Part shown: one piece after another, positions 44,521 to 53,434 of the stretch | Position numbering within the stretch: position 1 is the first letter of the stretch | How the letters are laid out: each line of letters starts with the position of its first letter | Source: JAFGIN01 sp050301235 | GTDB lineage: Bacteria; Fibrobacterota; Chitinivibrionia; Chitinivibrionales; Chitinispirillaceae | Direction of reading: 5' to 3' | Assembly (NCBI GenBank): GCA_050301235.1 | Contig: JBNKZD010000320.1 | Coordinates: forward strand, 33,537 to 97,536 | DNA length: 64,000 nt | Made by a program: the position numbers and the translations under genes | The notes under the pieces: model-generated | Seen by the model: the letters and a program-made list of their open reading frames with translations, nothing else | Told to the model about the DNA's origin: nothing | Databases searched by the model: none

Positions 44521-45396
44521 ATGCCTGTGGCATCCAATGAATCTGGTAATCGTTACATCTCAGAAGAAAACTCTCTTGCCTTATATTTGAAAGAAATAAG
44601 CAAGAATAAATCTCTTACGCTTGAAGAAGAAACTAAACTTGCTGTGCGAATCCGCCAGGGTGACCGCAAAGCACTCGAAAAACTTGTAAAAGCCAATCTT
44701 CGATTTGTTGTCAGTGTATCTAAAAATTATCAAAATCAGGGGCTACCTCTCAATGATCTTATCAATGAAGGGAATTTAGGGTTAATTCGTGCTGCAAAAC
44801 GATTTGATGAACAGAAAAACTTTAAATTTATCTCGTATGCCGTCTGGTGGATTCGTCAGGCGATATTGCAGGCTCTGGCTGAACAATCGAGAATTATCAA
44901 ATTACCGCTTAACCGTGTGGGGACAATCCATAAAATTGGTAAGACTCAGAGCAAATTAGAGCAGAAATTATTCAGGACTCCTAATATCGAGGAGATTGCT
45001 GAAGAGCTCAATATCGGTGAAGAGGAGGTCATGGAAACCTTTAAAATCGGTAATTCGCATATGTCTCTCGATGCGCCGGTTCAGCAGGGTGAAGATGCAC
45101 GGTTAATCGATATGCTTCAGGATGAGAACCAGGTGCTTCCTGATGATGGTATTATGGGGATCTCTCTTCAGTACGAAATCGACCAGACACTTGAAGCATT
45201 GTCAGAAAGAGAAAAAGAGGTGGTGAAACTTTATTTCGGGATAGGGGAGGACACTGCACACACACTGGAAGAGATCGGATCACGGTTCAATCTTACACGT
45301 GAGAGAGTTCGTCAGATCAAGGAAAAAGCGCTTCGTCGATTAAAAAATTCATCCAAGGGCCGTAAATTACGTTCTTTTCGTAAAGGTGAGATGTAG
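44521..45396 (+). CDS. rpoD: Sigma-70 family primary-type sigma factor, short form
   Basis: 291 residues. Region 1.2 (NSLALYLKEISKN), 2.1-2.4 (ANLRFVVSVSKNYQNQGLPLNDLINEGNLGLIRAAKRFD; FISYAVWWIRQAILQAL), region 3, and 4.2 (TLEEIGSRFNLTRERVRQIKEKALRRL). Region 1.1 and the non-conserved insert of E. coli RpoD are missing, as in Bacteroidota/Chlorobi RpoD, which suggests an FCB-group organism. Conserved 2.4 and 4.2 residues imply ordinary -10/-35 recognition. Whether it is the principal or a principal-like sigma cannot be told without the rest of the genome. Confidence 0.88.
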   Translation: MPVASNESGNRYISEENSLALYLKEISKNKSLTLEEETKLAVRIRQGDRKALEKLVKANLRFVVSVSKNYQNQGLPLNDLINEGNLGLIRAAKRFDEQKNFKFISYAVWWIRQAILQALAEQSRIIKLPLNRVGTIHKIGKTQSKLEQKLFRTPNIEEIAEELNIGEEEVMETFKIGNSHMSLDAPVQQGEDARLIDMLQDENQVLPDDGIMGISLQYEIDQTLEALSEREKEVVKLYFGIGEDTAHTLEEIGSRFNLTRERVRQIKEKALRRLKNSSKGRKLRSFRKGEM

Positions 45397-45403
45397 TCGA
45401 TGT

Positions 45404-47251
45404 ATGGATCTACTGCCAGTAGTCAAATCGTTTACCAGAAATTCAGGAACTTTCGAATTAAATCCGACATGCACGATCCAATGTGAAAATTCTGCATTGG
45501 AGACTTCATCTCTGGTTTCTCATCTTATTTCCTCTTTATACCGGTACACAGGATTGCGGTTGTTTATAGGATCACACATACCAGAGTGCGGTACTATTGT
45601 ACTCAAATCTGATAATCAGGGTGATCGCGATGAATCATATACAATAATAATACTACCACAAAAAGTCGAAATAAATGGAGCATCGGATTGTGGACTTTAC
45701 CGGGGGATTGCTACATTCCTCCAGATGGTAAAAAGTGAAGGGGTGTCTGTTCCATGTTGTCAGATTACAGATGCTCCCGATTTTCAGATTCGCGGATTGT
45801 TACACGATACCACACGGGGAAAGGTACCGACACTTGACACACTCAAGGAAATTACACTTCAGTGCGCCTTTTATAAAATCAATCAACTGCAATTATATAT
45901 AGAACATTCATTTGCATTCTCGATGATACCTGAATTCAGCATTTTCAGCGATCCACTTACATCATCTGAAATTATTGAGCTTGATGATTTCTGCAGACAG
46001 CACTATATTGATCTTGTTCCGGCACTGGCGACGTTTGGTCATGTATATGAATTGCTGCGAATAAAACGGTTTGCTCATCTCAATGAACTGGATGTCGATG
46101 CATCAACACACCCTCACAATTTATGGGACAGGATGGCCCACTATACGTTGGATCCTGGCAATGAAGAATCGTTTCTTCTGGTAAAAAAGATGATAGAGGA
46201 GGTACTTCCGCTCTTCTCATCAAAATATTTCAATATCTGTGCAGATGAAACATTTGATCTGGGATTGGGAAAAAGTAAAGAAACTGCTGCAAAAAGCGGG
46301 GTAGGGAGTGTCTATGCGCAATTTGTTAATAAAGTACTTGATTGTGTCATAGCACACGGAAAAACACCCATGATGTGGGGAGATATTATTCTCAACCATC
46401 CAGAAATACTCTCAAAATTTCCTGAAAGTACGGTGTTTCTCAACTGGGGTTATGGACCTGATGTGACCGACGATTCAACAGAAAAATTTGCTCATGAAGG
46501 AGTTTCGTACTGTGTATGTCCGGGGGTTATCGGATGGAGCAGATTTGCGAGTAATATCAATGATGCTACGGTCAATATTCAGAAAATGGTGTCGTTTGGA
46601 AAACTGCATGGGGCACTTGGGGTGATAAATACCAACTGGGGTGATTGCGGTAATGTCAATTTCTTTTCAGGCGCTCTTCACGGAATAGCATTTGGAGCGG
46701 CACTATCATGGAATTGCGGGATACAGTTTGATAATGATACCTTTGATGCAACTTATTCAAGAGTTCAGTGGGGAGAAAAATTCCAGCAGATCGGCGGACT
46801 GTTGAGAGAACTGGGCAGCTGCACCTGGTACCATTTCGGGAATATGTACGGATGGATCATGAATCTGAGTTCGATGTGGAACAAAGAAGCAGAAGTCGAA
46901 AAAATCGAAATGGATAACCTCGTCGATTCATATTTGAAAGCAGGAAGAATTCTGCAGGAATTCAAGCAGATACGAGTCGAAGCTGATCCAGGGGATATTC
47001 AGGACGATCTCGATGAGTTTATCTGGAGTGCGACAGCAGTTCACTGGACATGTGCGCTGTTGATATTTAAAAAAGTTATCTCATATAGTCAAATTTCATC
47101 TGAACCGGTTTCAAAATCTGATTTAATCTCTACTGCATTTGGTTTAATTCAAGACTTTAAGATATTGTGGAGAAGAAAAAATAAGGAATCTGAGATGATG
47201 GAGGTTGTCCGGATTTTTTATGGGGTTATTAGAATGATTGAGAAGATGTAA
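45404..47251 (+). CDS. GH20-type beta-N-acetylhexosaminidase-like enzyme
   Basis: 615 residues from ATG 45404; an in-frame GTG at 45386 lies inside the sigma-factor gene. An N-terminal GH20b-like domain (to about 115) precedes a TIM barrel starting FQIRGLLHDTTRGKVPTLDTLKE. The acid/base pair of GH20 is present as CADETFDLG near 282, with MMWGDIIL and FLNWGY strands following. Length and order suit a hexosaminidase acting on GlcNAc-containing glycans such as chitin oligomers or peptidoglycan. There is no signal peptide, so it may be cytoplasmic. The C-terminal 150 residues are helical. Confidence 0.8.
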   Translation: MDLLPVVKSFTRNSGTFELNPTCTIQCENSALETSSLVSHLISSLYRYTGLRLFIGSHIPECGTIVLKSDNQGDRDESYTIIILPQKVEINGASDCGLYRGIATFLQMVKSEGVSVPCCQITDAPDFQIRGLLHDTTRGKVPTLDTLKEITLQCAFYKINQLQLYIEHSFAFSMIPEFSIFSDPLTSSEIIELDDFCRQHYIDLVPALATFGHVYELLRIKRFAHLNELDVDASTHPHNLWDRMAHYTLDPGNEESFLLVKKMIEEVLPLFSSKYFNICADETFDLGLGKSKETAAKSGVGSVYAQFVNKVLDCVIAHGKTPMMWGDIILNHPEILSKFPESTVFLNWGYGPDVTDDSTEKFAHEGVSYCVCPGVIGWSRFASNINDATVNIQKMVSFGKLHGALGVINTNWGDCGNVNFFSGALHGIAFGAALSWNCGIQFDNDTFDATYSRVQWGEKFQQIGGLLRELGSCTWYHFGNMYGWIMNLSSMWNKEAEVEKIEMDNLVDSYLKAGRILQEFKQIRVEADPGDIQDDLDEFIWSATAVHWTCALLIFKKVISYSQISSEPVSKSDLISTAFGLIQDFKILWRRKNKESEMMEVVRIFYGVIRMIEKM

Positions 47252-47370
47252 GTTGTGAGTTAATTCGAAATACGCAAATGGAGCGTTGTGGTCAGGTGAT
47301 AAAGATTAAGGAAAAAAACAGTGTACTGTCGCTAAAAATTGTGTATGCACTGAATGCGGAATAAAAAGAA

Positions 47371-47478
47371 CGGCGAATTCTCACTCGCCGACGACGCTCA
47401 AGGCTACAAAGTGTGGGATCACCAACGCTGCTGCGTACCACCAACCTTACTCACCCACACTAAATCGCCTCGGGCGTC
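47371..47478. repeat. Compound inverted-repeat element
   Basis: Two adjacent palindromic units in the intergenic region. First: CGGCGA (47371-47376) and TCGCCG (47385-47390). Second, an 86-nt imperfect palindrome: GACGCTCAAGGC (47393-47404) pairs with GCCTCGGGCGTC (47467-47478) with one mismatch and one wobble; AGTGTGGG (47410-47417) pairs perfectly with CCCACACT (47454-47461); a small ACGC-TGCT-GCGT hairpin sits near the centre. It is richer in GC than the surroundings. It could be a structured RNA or a non-autonomous mobile element. The rest of 47252-47623 shows no gene. Confidence 0.55.
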
Positions 47479-47623
47479 CCAATACATTTAATAAATAAAA
47501 ATGTTGAGAAGATATAGAAAATTAGAAACTAATAGATATGATAAAAAGACTTTAATTTCTATTGAATAAAATGTACACTTCAAATAGAATGAACAATAAA
47601 TCGATTCTGCTTGGGGTAAGTTC

Positions 47624-48013
47624 GTGAAAATACTAATTATTGATGACTCAAATTCACTACGTTTCATGATGGTGAAGTTATTGAAAGATATGGGATATAG
47701 AAATCTTACCGCATTAGCTTCTGCAGAGGAGGCTTTACCACTTCTCGAAAATGAGGAACATGATCTTATACTACTAGATTGGAACCTGCCGGTACTGAGT
47801 GGTCTCGATTTTTTGAAGCGAATTCGCTCAAATCCCAAAACTGAAAAGATCGCGGTGATCATGGTTACTACTGTTCATGAAAAAGCCAATATCCTTCAGG
47901 CTTTGAAAATCGGCGTACAAGGTTATATATTAAAACCTGTTGATCGTTTAAAGCTGGAAGATAAGCTTAAACAGGTTGAAGCTGAGTTAAGAACCGCTAA
48001 ACTTGCCTCCTGA
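47624..48013 (+). CDS. CheY-like single-domain response regulator
   Basis: 129 residues from a GTG start. Receiver domain with IIDDS (D7, D8), phosphoacceptor D52 in LLDWNLP, T82/T83 in MVTTVHE and K104 in YILKPVDR: all active-site residues present. No output domain. A helical tail of about 20 residues follows. It could serve chemotaxis or be phosphorylated by the hybrid kinase elsewhere in the window; there are no che genes here. Confidence 0.88.
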   Translation: MKILIIDDSNSLRFMMVKLLKDMGYRNLTALASAEEALPLLENEEHDLILLDWNLPVLSGLDFLKRIRSNPKTEKIAVIMVTTVHEKANILQALKIGVQGYILKPVDRLKLEDKLKQVEAELRTAKLAS

Positions 48014-48184
48014 TTTTCCAGCCTGAATCCAATATAACGAATCTGAAGTACGCAGGAGAGGTATTCGAATAAGTTTTCCTACAACGAATGAACCACGAAT
48101 GCGGAATCTCGGACGGTTTCATATTCAATTATCGGTACTTTTCTTGCATATTCTGCAATATTATATACCGTAAGGGGTAATCTG

Positions 48185-48631
48185 ATGATACTGGATGATC
48201 TGAATAATTTTGAAAAATACCAGCAGCTTCATCCGGCATTTCCAGCCGCACTGGGGTTTCTCCGATCCATCGATTTTGCATCATTTACTACTGGGAAAAA
48301 AGTTATTGTAGGCGACCAGATCTATGCAACAGCATCTTGCGGGATGGGTAAAGGAATAGAAAATGCACGGTTGGAAGTTCATAGAACGTATATCGATATC
48401 CAGATCGCTGTTAATGGTATTGACAATATCGGATGGAGACCATTGCGGAAATGTTCTCAGTCAGACGGGGAGTACAATTCAGAAAAGGACATTCAGTTTT
48501 TCGCTGATGTACCTGACACATGGTTTGGTTTGACTCCCGGAAGTTTTGCGGTATTTTTTCCAGAGGATGCACATGCCCCACTGGCTGCGCTGGGTAATCT
48601 ACATAAAATTGTAGTCAAAGTAAAGGTTTGA
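48185..48631 (+). CDS. YhcH/YjgK/YiaL family (DUF386) protein
   Basis: 148 residues of a cupin-like small family linked to sugar (sialic acid, 2,3-diketogulonate) metabolism. The family pattern is visible: LEVHRTYIDIQIAVNGIDNIGW, then LTPGSFAVFFPEDAHAPLA, with the His and Glu expected for metal binding. Substrate unknown. It sits 45 nt before the helicase but with no obvious functional link. Confidence 0.85.
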   Translation: MILDDLNNFEKYQQLHPAFPAALGFLRSIDFASFTTGKKVIVGDQIYATASCGMGKGIENARLEVHRTYIDIQIAVNGIDNIGWRPLRKCSQSDGEYNSEKDIQFFADVPDTWFGLTPGSFAVFFPEDAHAPLAALGNLHKIVVKVKV

Positions 48632-48675
48632 TCAGATAACATATTCCCTTTTTACCTGAACCTGGTAAAGTATTA

Positions 48676-51600
48676 TTGATAACTCACCGGGCTCACATTC
48701 CAGTTTCAAGAATGCACTTTCGTTATTCCTCCCATTTACCAGTACATGAAAAGCATGATGAAATTGTTGCTTTGATCCGTTCGGAGCGTGTTGTAATTGT
48801 GTCGGGGGAAACCGGCTGTGGAAAAACAACACAATTGCCCCTGCTTTGCCTTGAAGCCGGGCGTGGAAGTTCCGGGAAAATCGGATGTACACAGCCAAGA
48901 AGGGTTGCCGCACAAACCTTGTTCAGGTTTGTAGAGTCGCAGTTTGACCCACCGTTTCGAAATCGTGTCGGATACAGAGTCCGCTTTGATGAAAAGCTTG
49001 AAAATGAATGTGTGGTCAAGTTTATGACTGATGGTATACTTGTCGCCGAGGCATCATCCGATACGCTGCTATCTGAATATGATACAATTATTCTTGATGA
49101 AGTACATGAGCGTTCAGTCAATATTGATCTGTTGCTTGGTATCCTGAAAGTACTACTTGCCAAAAGAGATGATCTTCATGTCGTGATAGCTTCAGCGACA
49201 ATAAATACCGGACTTTTTTCCAGATATTTTAATAATGCACCGTTTGTTTCGGTTGCCGGAAGAATGTATCCGGTTGAAGTTGTGTATCGTCCGGTAATAG
49301 AGCTATGGAAAGGTGAATCGATTGACTCACATATTGAAGGTGTTATTGTCAATATCGAAGAGATAGTTCAGAGCAACCTGCAGGGTGATATACTTGTGTT
49401 TCTTCCCACCATCGATGATGTTTATGATGCTGTTAACAAACTGAAGCACCGTATTGATAGACAGGATATCGAGTACTTTGCATTGCATAGCAGAAGTTCA
49501 TTTTCAAATCAGCAGCGAATTTTCGAAAAACTGCCACATCGAAAAGTGATAGTTGCAACAAATGTCGCGGAAACATCGATTACTGTTCCCGGGATACGAT
49601 TTGTAATCGATTCGGGACTCGCAAGGGTATTGCGATACGATACCAATGCAGCTATAAGTCGCATGCCGATTGAAAGAATTTCACAATCTTCAGCGCTGCA
49701 GCGAATGGGACGTTGTGGCAGAGTTGATAATGGTGTATGCATCCGCCTCTATTCAGAGCAGGATTTCAACTCACGACCACCCTATACACAACCGGAAATC
49801 AAACGATCAAATCTTTCGGGTGTTCTGCTTCGTCTTCATAGGCTGAACCCCCGGTTTGTTTATCAATTTCCTTTCATTCTCCGGCCGCTTCAGAATGCAA
49901 TCAATAATGGAATGCAGGAGCTGAGGGAGCTTGGAGCGTTCGACCGAAACGGAAAGCTATCTTTCACAGGCAGAAAAATGGCTGAACTTCCGCTTGATCC
50001 ACCGGTTTCCCGGATGTTGCTTTTTTCGATTGGAAATGGGACATTCAGAGAGGTGGCAGTTATTGCTGCAGCGCTGTCCATTGATGGATTAGCGACATCT
50101 GATAGTGATGAGTCTGGAAATGGCATTCACAAGTTCAGGGATCCACAGTCTGATTTTGTAAGCTTTCTCAATATGTGGCGGGAACTCAACCATTTCAGAA
50201 ACAGGGAACGGGGAAAGTATCGTGGGATACGTGCTTTCTGCAATGAGTATTGCCTGTCATATCTGCGAATAAGAGAGTGGGTCAACATACATGAACAAAT
50301 TACCTCATTCTTTCCTGATGCAGTTACTGGGGGGGGGAACGGAGATCGTAAAAAAAAGTACGAGACTATCCATAAATGTTTACTGTCAGGAATGTCTGGT
50401 GGTGTTGCTGTACGGTGCGGAGAGTATACGTATGAAGGTGTCTCAACGGGAAATATAAGGCTTTTTCCTGGCTCGACACTGTTCCGGAAAAATCCTCAGT
50501 GGATTGTATGCCGCGAAATTGTGGAGACCGGTCAAATTTACGGAAGATACGCCGCGGTGATTAAGCCACAATGGATCGAAGCGCTATTCAGGCACCAGTG
50601 CCGGTATATACGTGATGAGATGTGGTATGATCCGCAATCCGGAGAGGTCAAGGGCAGGGAAGAGGTGGTATGGAAAGGGCTGATCCTGATAAAAAACAGG
50701 ATTATCGAAAGCAAAAAGTACGATCGAAGAAGATCTTCTGAAATCTTTATACGTGACGCTCTTGTTAACAGTTTGACACTGCAGCAGTATGAATTTGTAT
50801 TGCACAATGAAGTGATTATCGAAACAATTCATCAACTCGAACAGAGAGTCAGAAAAGAGGTATATGCCGGAACTGACAGCCTCTTTGACTTTTATCAGGA
50901 ACGTTTTGCAGAGGTATGTTCAGACAGGGAACTTATTCAGAAAGTTCAATCAATGGGGAATGAGCGGTTTTTATGTGCTTCAATAGATGATCTGTCGTTA
51001 GAAACAATTGACACCAAAGAGGACATCTGGCCGGATTATCATGAGGTTTTGGGGATCCGATGTGCTTGTACCTATGTCTGGAAACCGTTTGCAACAGATG
51101 ATGGGGTAACTATTACGGTGCCCGACACACTGTTCAGGCAGATTCCGGCGTATTACTGGGACTGGATCTATCCGGTGTTTGTAAAAGACCGATTTACATT
51201 TATACTATCGATGCTTAACTACACCGAAAATGATGCCATACAACTCACTGAAAAGTTTCTTGCAAAGCATCAGCTGCCTCAGATTCATTTTGTACAAGCT
51301 GTTGCAGAATTTATTAGTTCTATTGGAACTGAACTTGAGATCCGGGAGATTGAAGCTGTATTACCGGTTCACTTGTGGAGCAGAATAGCTGTTCTCGATG
51401 GAAATGAGAAGGTAATACAATTCATACGCACACCAGTCAAAATAAATCACAACAGACAAGTATTAGAAGACGGGTTCCCGGTACTTCAAAACAGTCAATT
51501 ACTGTTAAGTAATCAGCTGCAATGGGAAAATCCAGCGCTGTTATCGCCTGTATCACTCAAAACAGGGGAACAGAAAGTTCCTGTTTGTGCTTATCCGGCA

Positions 51601-52395
51601 TTATACACCAATGAATCAATTATTTGCACCCGTTATTTTCTTGAACGTAATCATGCCATATCTGCTCAAATGTATACAACTTCACATCTGATTGAAGAGG
51701 CCTGTGCTGAAGAATTGACATGGGCACATGAAGAGATAATGCAGAATGTTAAAGACTTTGAGAAATTAATGAATTTATTTGAAATTGATGATATGGAGAG
51801 TTACCTTTTTTCACTTATTATCAGAATAGCTCTCGCTGAACCGGAAATGTTTGCGCGATCTGAGAATGAGCTGCAACACCTGATTACAGATACCCGATCC
51901 AGAATCAAAAATATAAATGGAAAGGTAGAGAAACTGATTGAAGAGGTAACTGGTGCATTTGAGCAGGTTGATAAGCTGCTGAAAAAACGAATGCGGAGAG
52001 CTGTATCTGCTGGAAGATCTGTACATGATGAGATGCTTGAAGAGGTAGAATTTTTCAAAAATATCATCATTTCTGAAGTTACCCCGATCTATTTTCTCGA
52101 AATGGTTCCGCAGTTTCTGAGTGTTTTTACAACACGAAGCGATGCAGCGTATTATGATTACAGAAAGTATTGTACGAGAATGCAGGATGTATATACCTTC
52201 CGGATGAAAAGTGATGTTTCATCTGATGTTCATCAGTTACAACTCTACGGATTTTACAGGATGTGGCGTCATCGTTTGTATACCGAGCAGTACTGTGCGA
52301 CCCTGTTTTCGACTTCAGCAGTAAAAAACTCCGTATCACTTGATGAATTGAGAAGGAGGACTGATGAGTATAGCAGTGATTCCATTCGATTTTGA
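48676..52395 (+). CDS. hrpA: HrpA-type DEAH/RHA-family RNA helicase
   Basis: 1239 residues from a TTG; an in-frame ATG at 48712 (residue 13) is an alternative. Motifs: I GETGCGKTTQLP, Ia TQPRRVAAQT, II DEVHERS (Val in place of Ala of DEAH), III SATIN, V NVAETSITVPG, VI QRMGRCGR. HA2/OB-like region after the ATPase core, then the DUF3418-like long C-terminal half. Total length is close to E. coli HrpA (about 1300). HrpA acts on RNA, including collided-ribosome complexes. Residues 545-560 contain a short G/K-rich insertion (poly-G at 50331-50338). Confidence 0.9.
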   Translation: MITHRAHIPVSRMHFRYSSHLPVHEKHDEIVALIRSERVVIVSGETGCGKTTQLPLLCLEAGRGSSGKIGCTQPRRVAAQTLFRFVESQFDPPFRNRVGYRVRFDEKLENECVVKFMTDGILVAEASSDTLLSEYDTIILDEVHERSVNIDLLLGILKVLLAKRDDLHVVIASATINTGLFSRYFNNAPFVSVAGRMYPVEVVYRPVIELWKGESIDSHIEGVIVNIEEIVQSNLQGDILVFLPTIDDVYDAVNKLKHRIDRQDIEYFALHSRSSFSNQQRIFEKLPHRKVIVATNVAETSITVPGIRFVIDSGLARVLRYDTNAAISRMPIERISQSSALQRMGRCGRVDNGVCIRLYSEQDFNSRPPYTQPEIKRSNLSGVLLRLHRLNPRFVYQFPFILRPLQNAINNGMQELRELGAFDRNGKLSFTGRKMAELPLDPPVSRMLLFSIGNGTFREVAVIAAALSIDGLATSDSDESGNGIHKFRDPQSDFVSFLNMWRELNHFRNRERGKYRGIRAFCNEYCLSYLRIREWVNIHEQITSFFPDAVTGGGNGDRKKKYETIHKCLLSGMSGGVAVRCGEYTYEGVSTGNIRLFPGSTLFRKNPQWIVCREIVETGQIYGRYAAVIKPQWIEALFRHQCRYIRDEMWYDPQSGEVKGREEVVWKGLILIKNRIIESKKYDRRRSSEIFIRDALVNSLTLQQYEFVLHNEVIIETIHQLEQRVRKEVYAGTDSLFDFYQERFAEVCSDRELIQKVQSMGNERFLCASIDDLSLETIDTKEDIWPDYHEVLGIRCACTYVWKPFATDDGVTITVPDTLFRQIPAYYWDWIYPVFVKDRFTFILSMLNYTENDAIQLTEKFLAKHQLPQIHFVQAVAEFISSIGTELEIREIEAVLPVHLWSRIAVLDGNEKVIQFIRTPVKINHNRQVLEDGFPVLQNSQLLLSNQLQWENPALLSPVSLKTGEQKVPVCAYPALYTNESIICTRYFLERNHAISAQMYTTSHLIEEACAEELTWAHEEIMQNVKDFEKLMNLFEIDDMESYLFSLIIRIALAEPEMFARSENELQHLITDTRSRIKNINGKVEKLIEEVTGAFEQVDKLLKKRMRRAVSAGRSVHDEMLEEVEFFKNIIISEVTPIYFLEMVPQFLSVFTTRSDAAYYDYRKYCTRMQDVYTFRMKSDVSSDVHQLQLYGFYRMWRHRLYTEQYCATLFSTSAVKNSVSLDELRRRTDEYSSDSIRF

Positions 52396-52557
52396 GATTG
52401 TTATATCGTTGCTTTAAAATGGTGCGAAAAATTTGTATTTTATGCACTATTTGATTGCCTATCAAGGAAATCGATGATAGAATATACACGATCATGGAGA
52501 ATAGGATGGTGTGATTTTTGAGTAAACGGTATAAGACTACAATATAAAGGTTCAGTT

Positions 52558-53316
52558 GTGATAATAAAACTCCTTCTTGTTTTTGTCCTTCTACTTGAGA
52601 TCCAGACAGCACTTGCCAGTGATGACCAGCAACTTCAAAGACGAAGAGCATTTGATATACCATTGCCTCAGATGACCTACCACACTGATTCATCGAGTAA
52701 CTCATTTGAAATATTTGTTGTTTTTGATGGTTCACGCGAAGGGTGGGGTATCAGTACCGGTAATGATCGATATGTTAAGGATACCAGAAAAATCCGGATG
52801 GATCATACGTATCGTGAATTACCATCACAGGTGACATTTATCAGTAATTTTGAAGCTGGTGTTCTGGCAGAAGTATGTGGGAGATTTGCTACAACGTTGT
52901 TAATGCTTGAAAAAGATCTGAAATCGAAGCACTGGGACAAGTGTTTATTCTTGGATGCATATCTGCCAAATTTTCTTAAGCGTTTTCACTATCTGATTTG
53001 TGCAGCAGAAGCCAGCCCTGATGCACTTCCAAAGGTAACGAGGATCAATGATACCTTGTTTGAATGTTCAGAAAACTCTCTAAAAAGTGATCGCCGAATT
53101 CAGCAATGGCAATCTGATACCAGTCATACTGTAAAACTTCGTATAGCTTCAAAAGAGTTTGCCTATCAACTTAATAAGTGGAAAAACAATGTATTATTGA
53201 GTCAGGAGCGGGATCTCTGGGACAACAAAACAGATGGACTCTTCACTGTATATGAACTTTTTGTCCGATTGTATTTTAATCTTCCTCAGAAAAAAGTGGT
53301 TAGCCAATTAAGATAA
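52558..53316 (+). CDS. Secreted protein of unknown function
   Basis: 252 residues from a GTG start with an AAGG-type site about 8 nt upstream. LLLVFVLLLEIQTALA is a clear signal peptide. The mature part has no recognised motif; it contains aromatic strands and three Cys. It precedes the LtaS-like gene by 118 nt on the same strand, so they may or may not share a transcript. Confidence 0.5.
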   Translation: MIIKLLLVFVLLLEIQTALASDDQQLQRRRAFDIPLPQMTYHTDSSSNSFEIFVVFDGSREGWGISTGNDRYVKDTRKIRMDHTYRELPSQVTFISNFEAGVLAEVCGRFATTLLMLEKDLKSKHWDKCLFLDAYLPNFLKRFHYLICAAEASPDALPKVTRINDTLFECSENSLKSDRRIQQWQSDTSHTVKLRIASKEFAYQLNKWKNNVLLSQERDLWDNKTDGLFTVYELFVRLYFNLPQKKVVSQLR

Positions 53317-53434
53317 TTTATTAATTGCACAATCTTGAAAATAGCTTATTTCCATAAAAATATAAGTAGGAAAAATAATTTTAGATTACATTAATGTTAG
53401 AATTGTATTCGGATGACCGATTGCAGTTATTATT

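Noticed and set aside
47393..47478. Possible integron attC site
   Set aside because: Long imperfect palindrome of suitable length, but the RYYYAAC/GTTRRRY core sites are absent at its ends.
48632..48913. 93-codon minus-strand frame at the start of the helicase gene
   Set aside because: Complement of the hrpA motif I region; no own signal.
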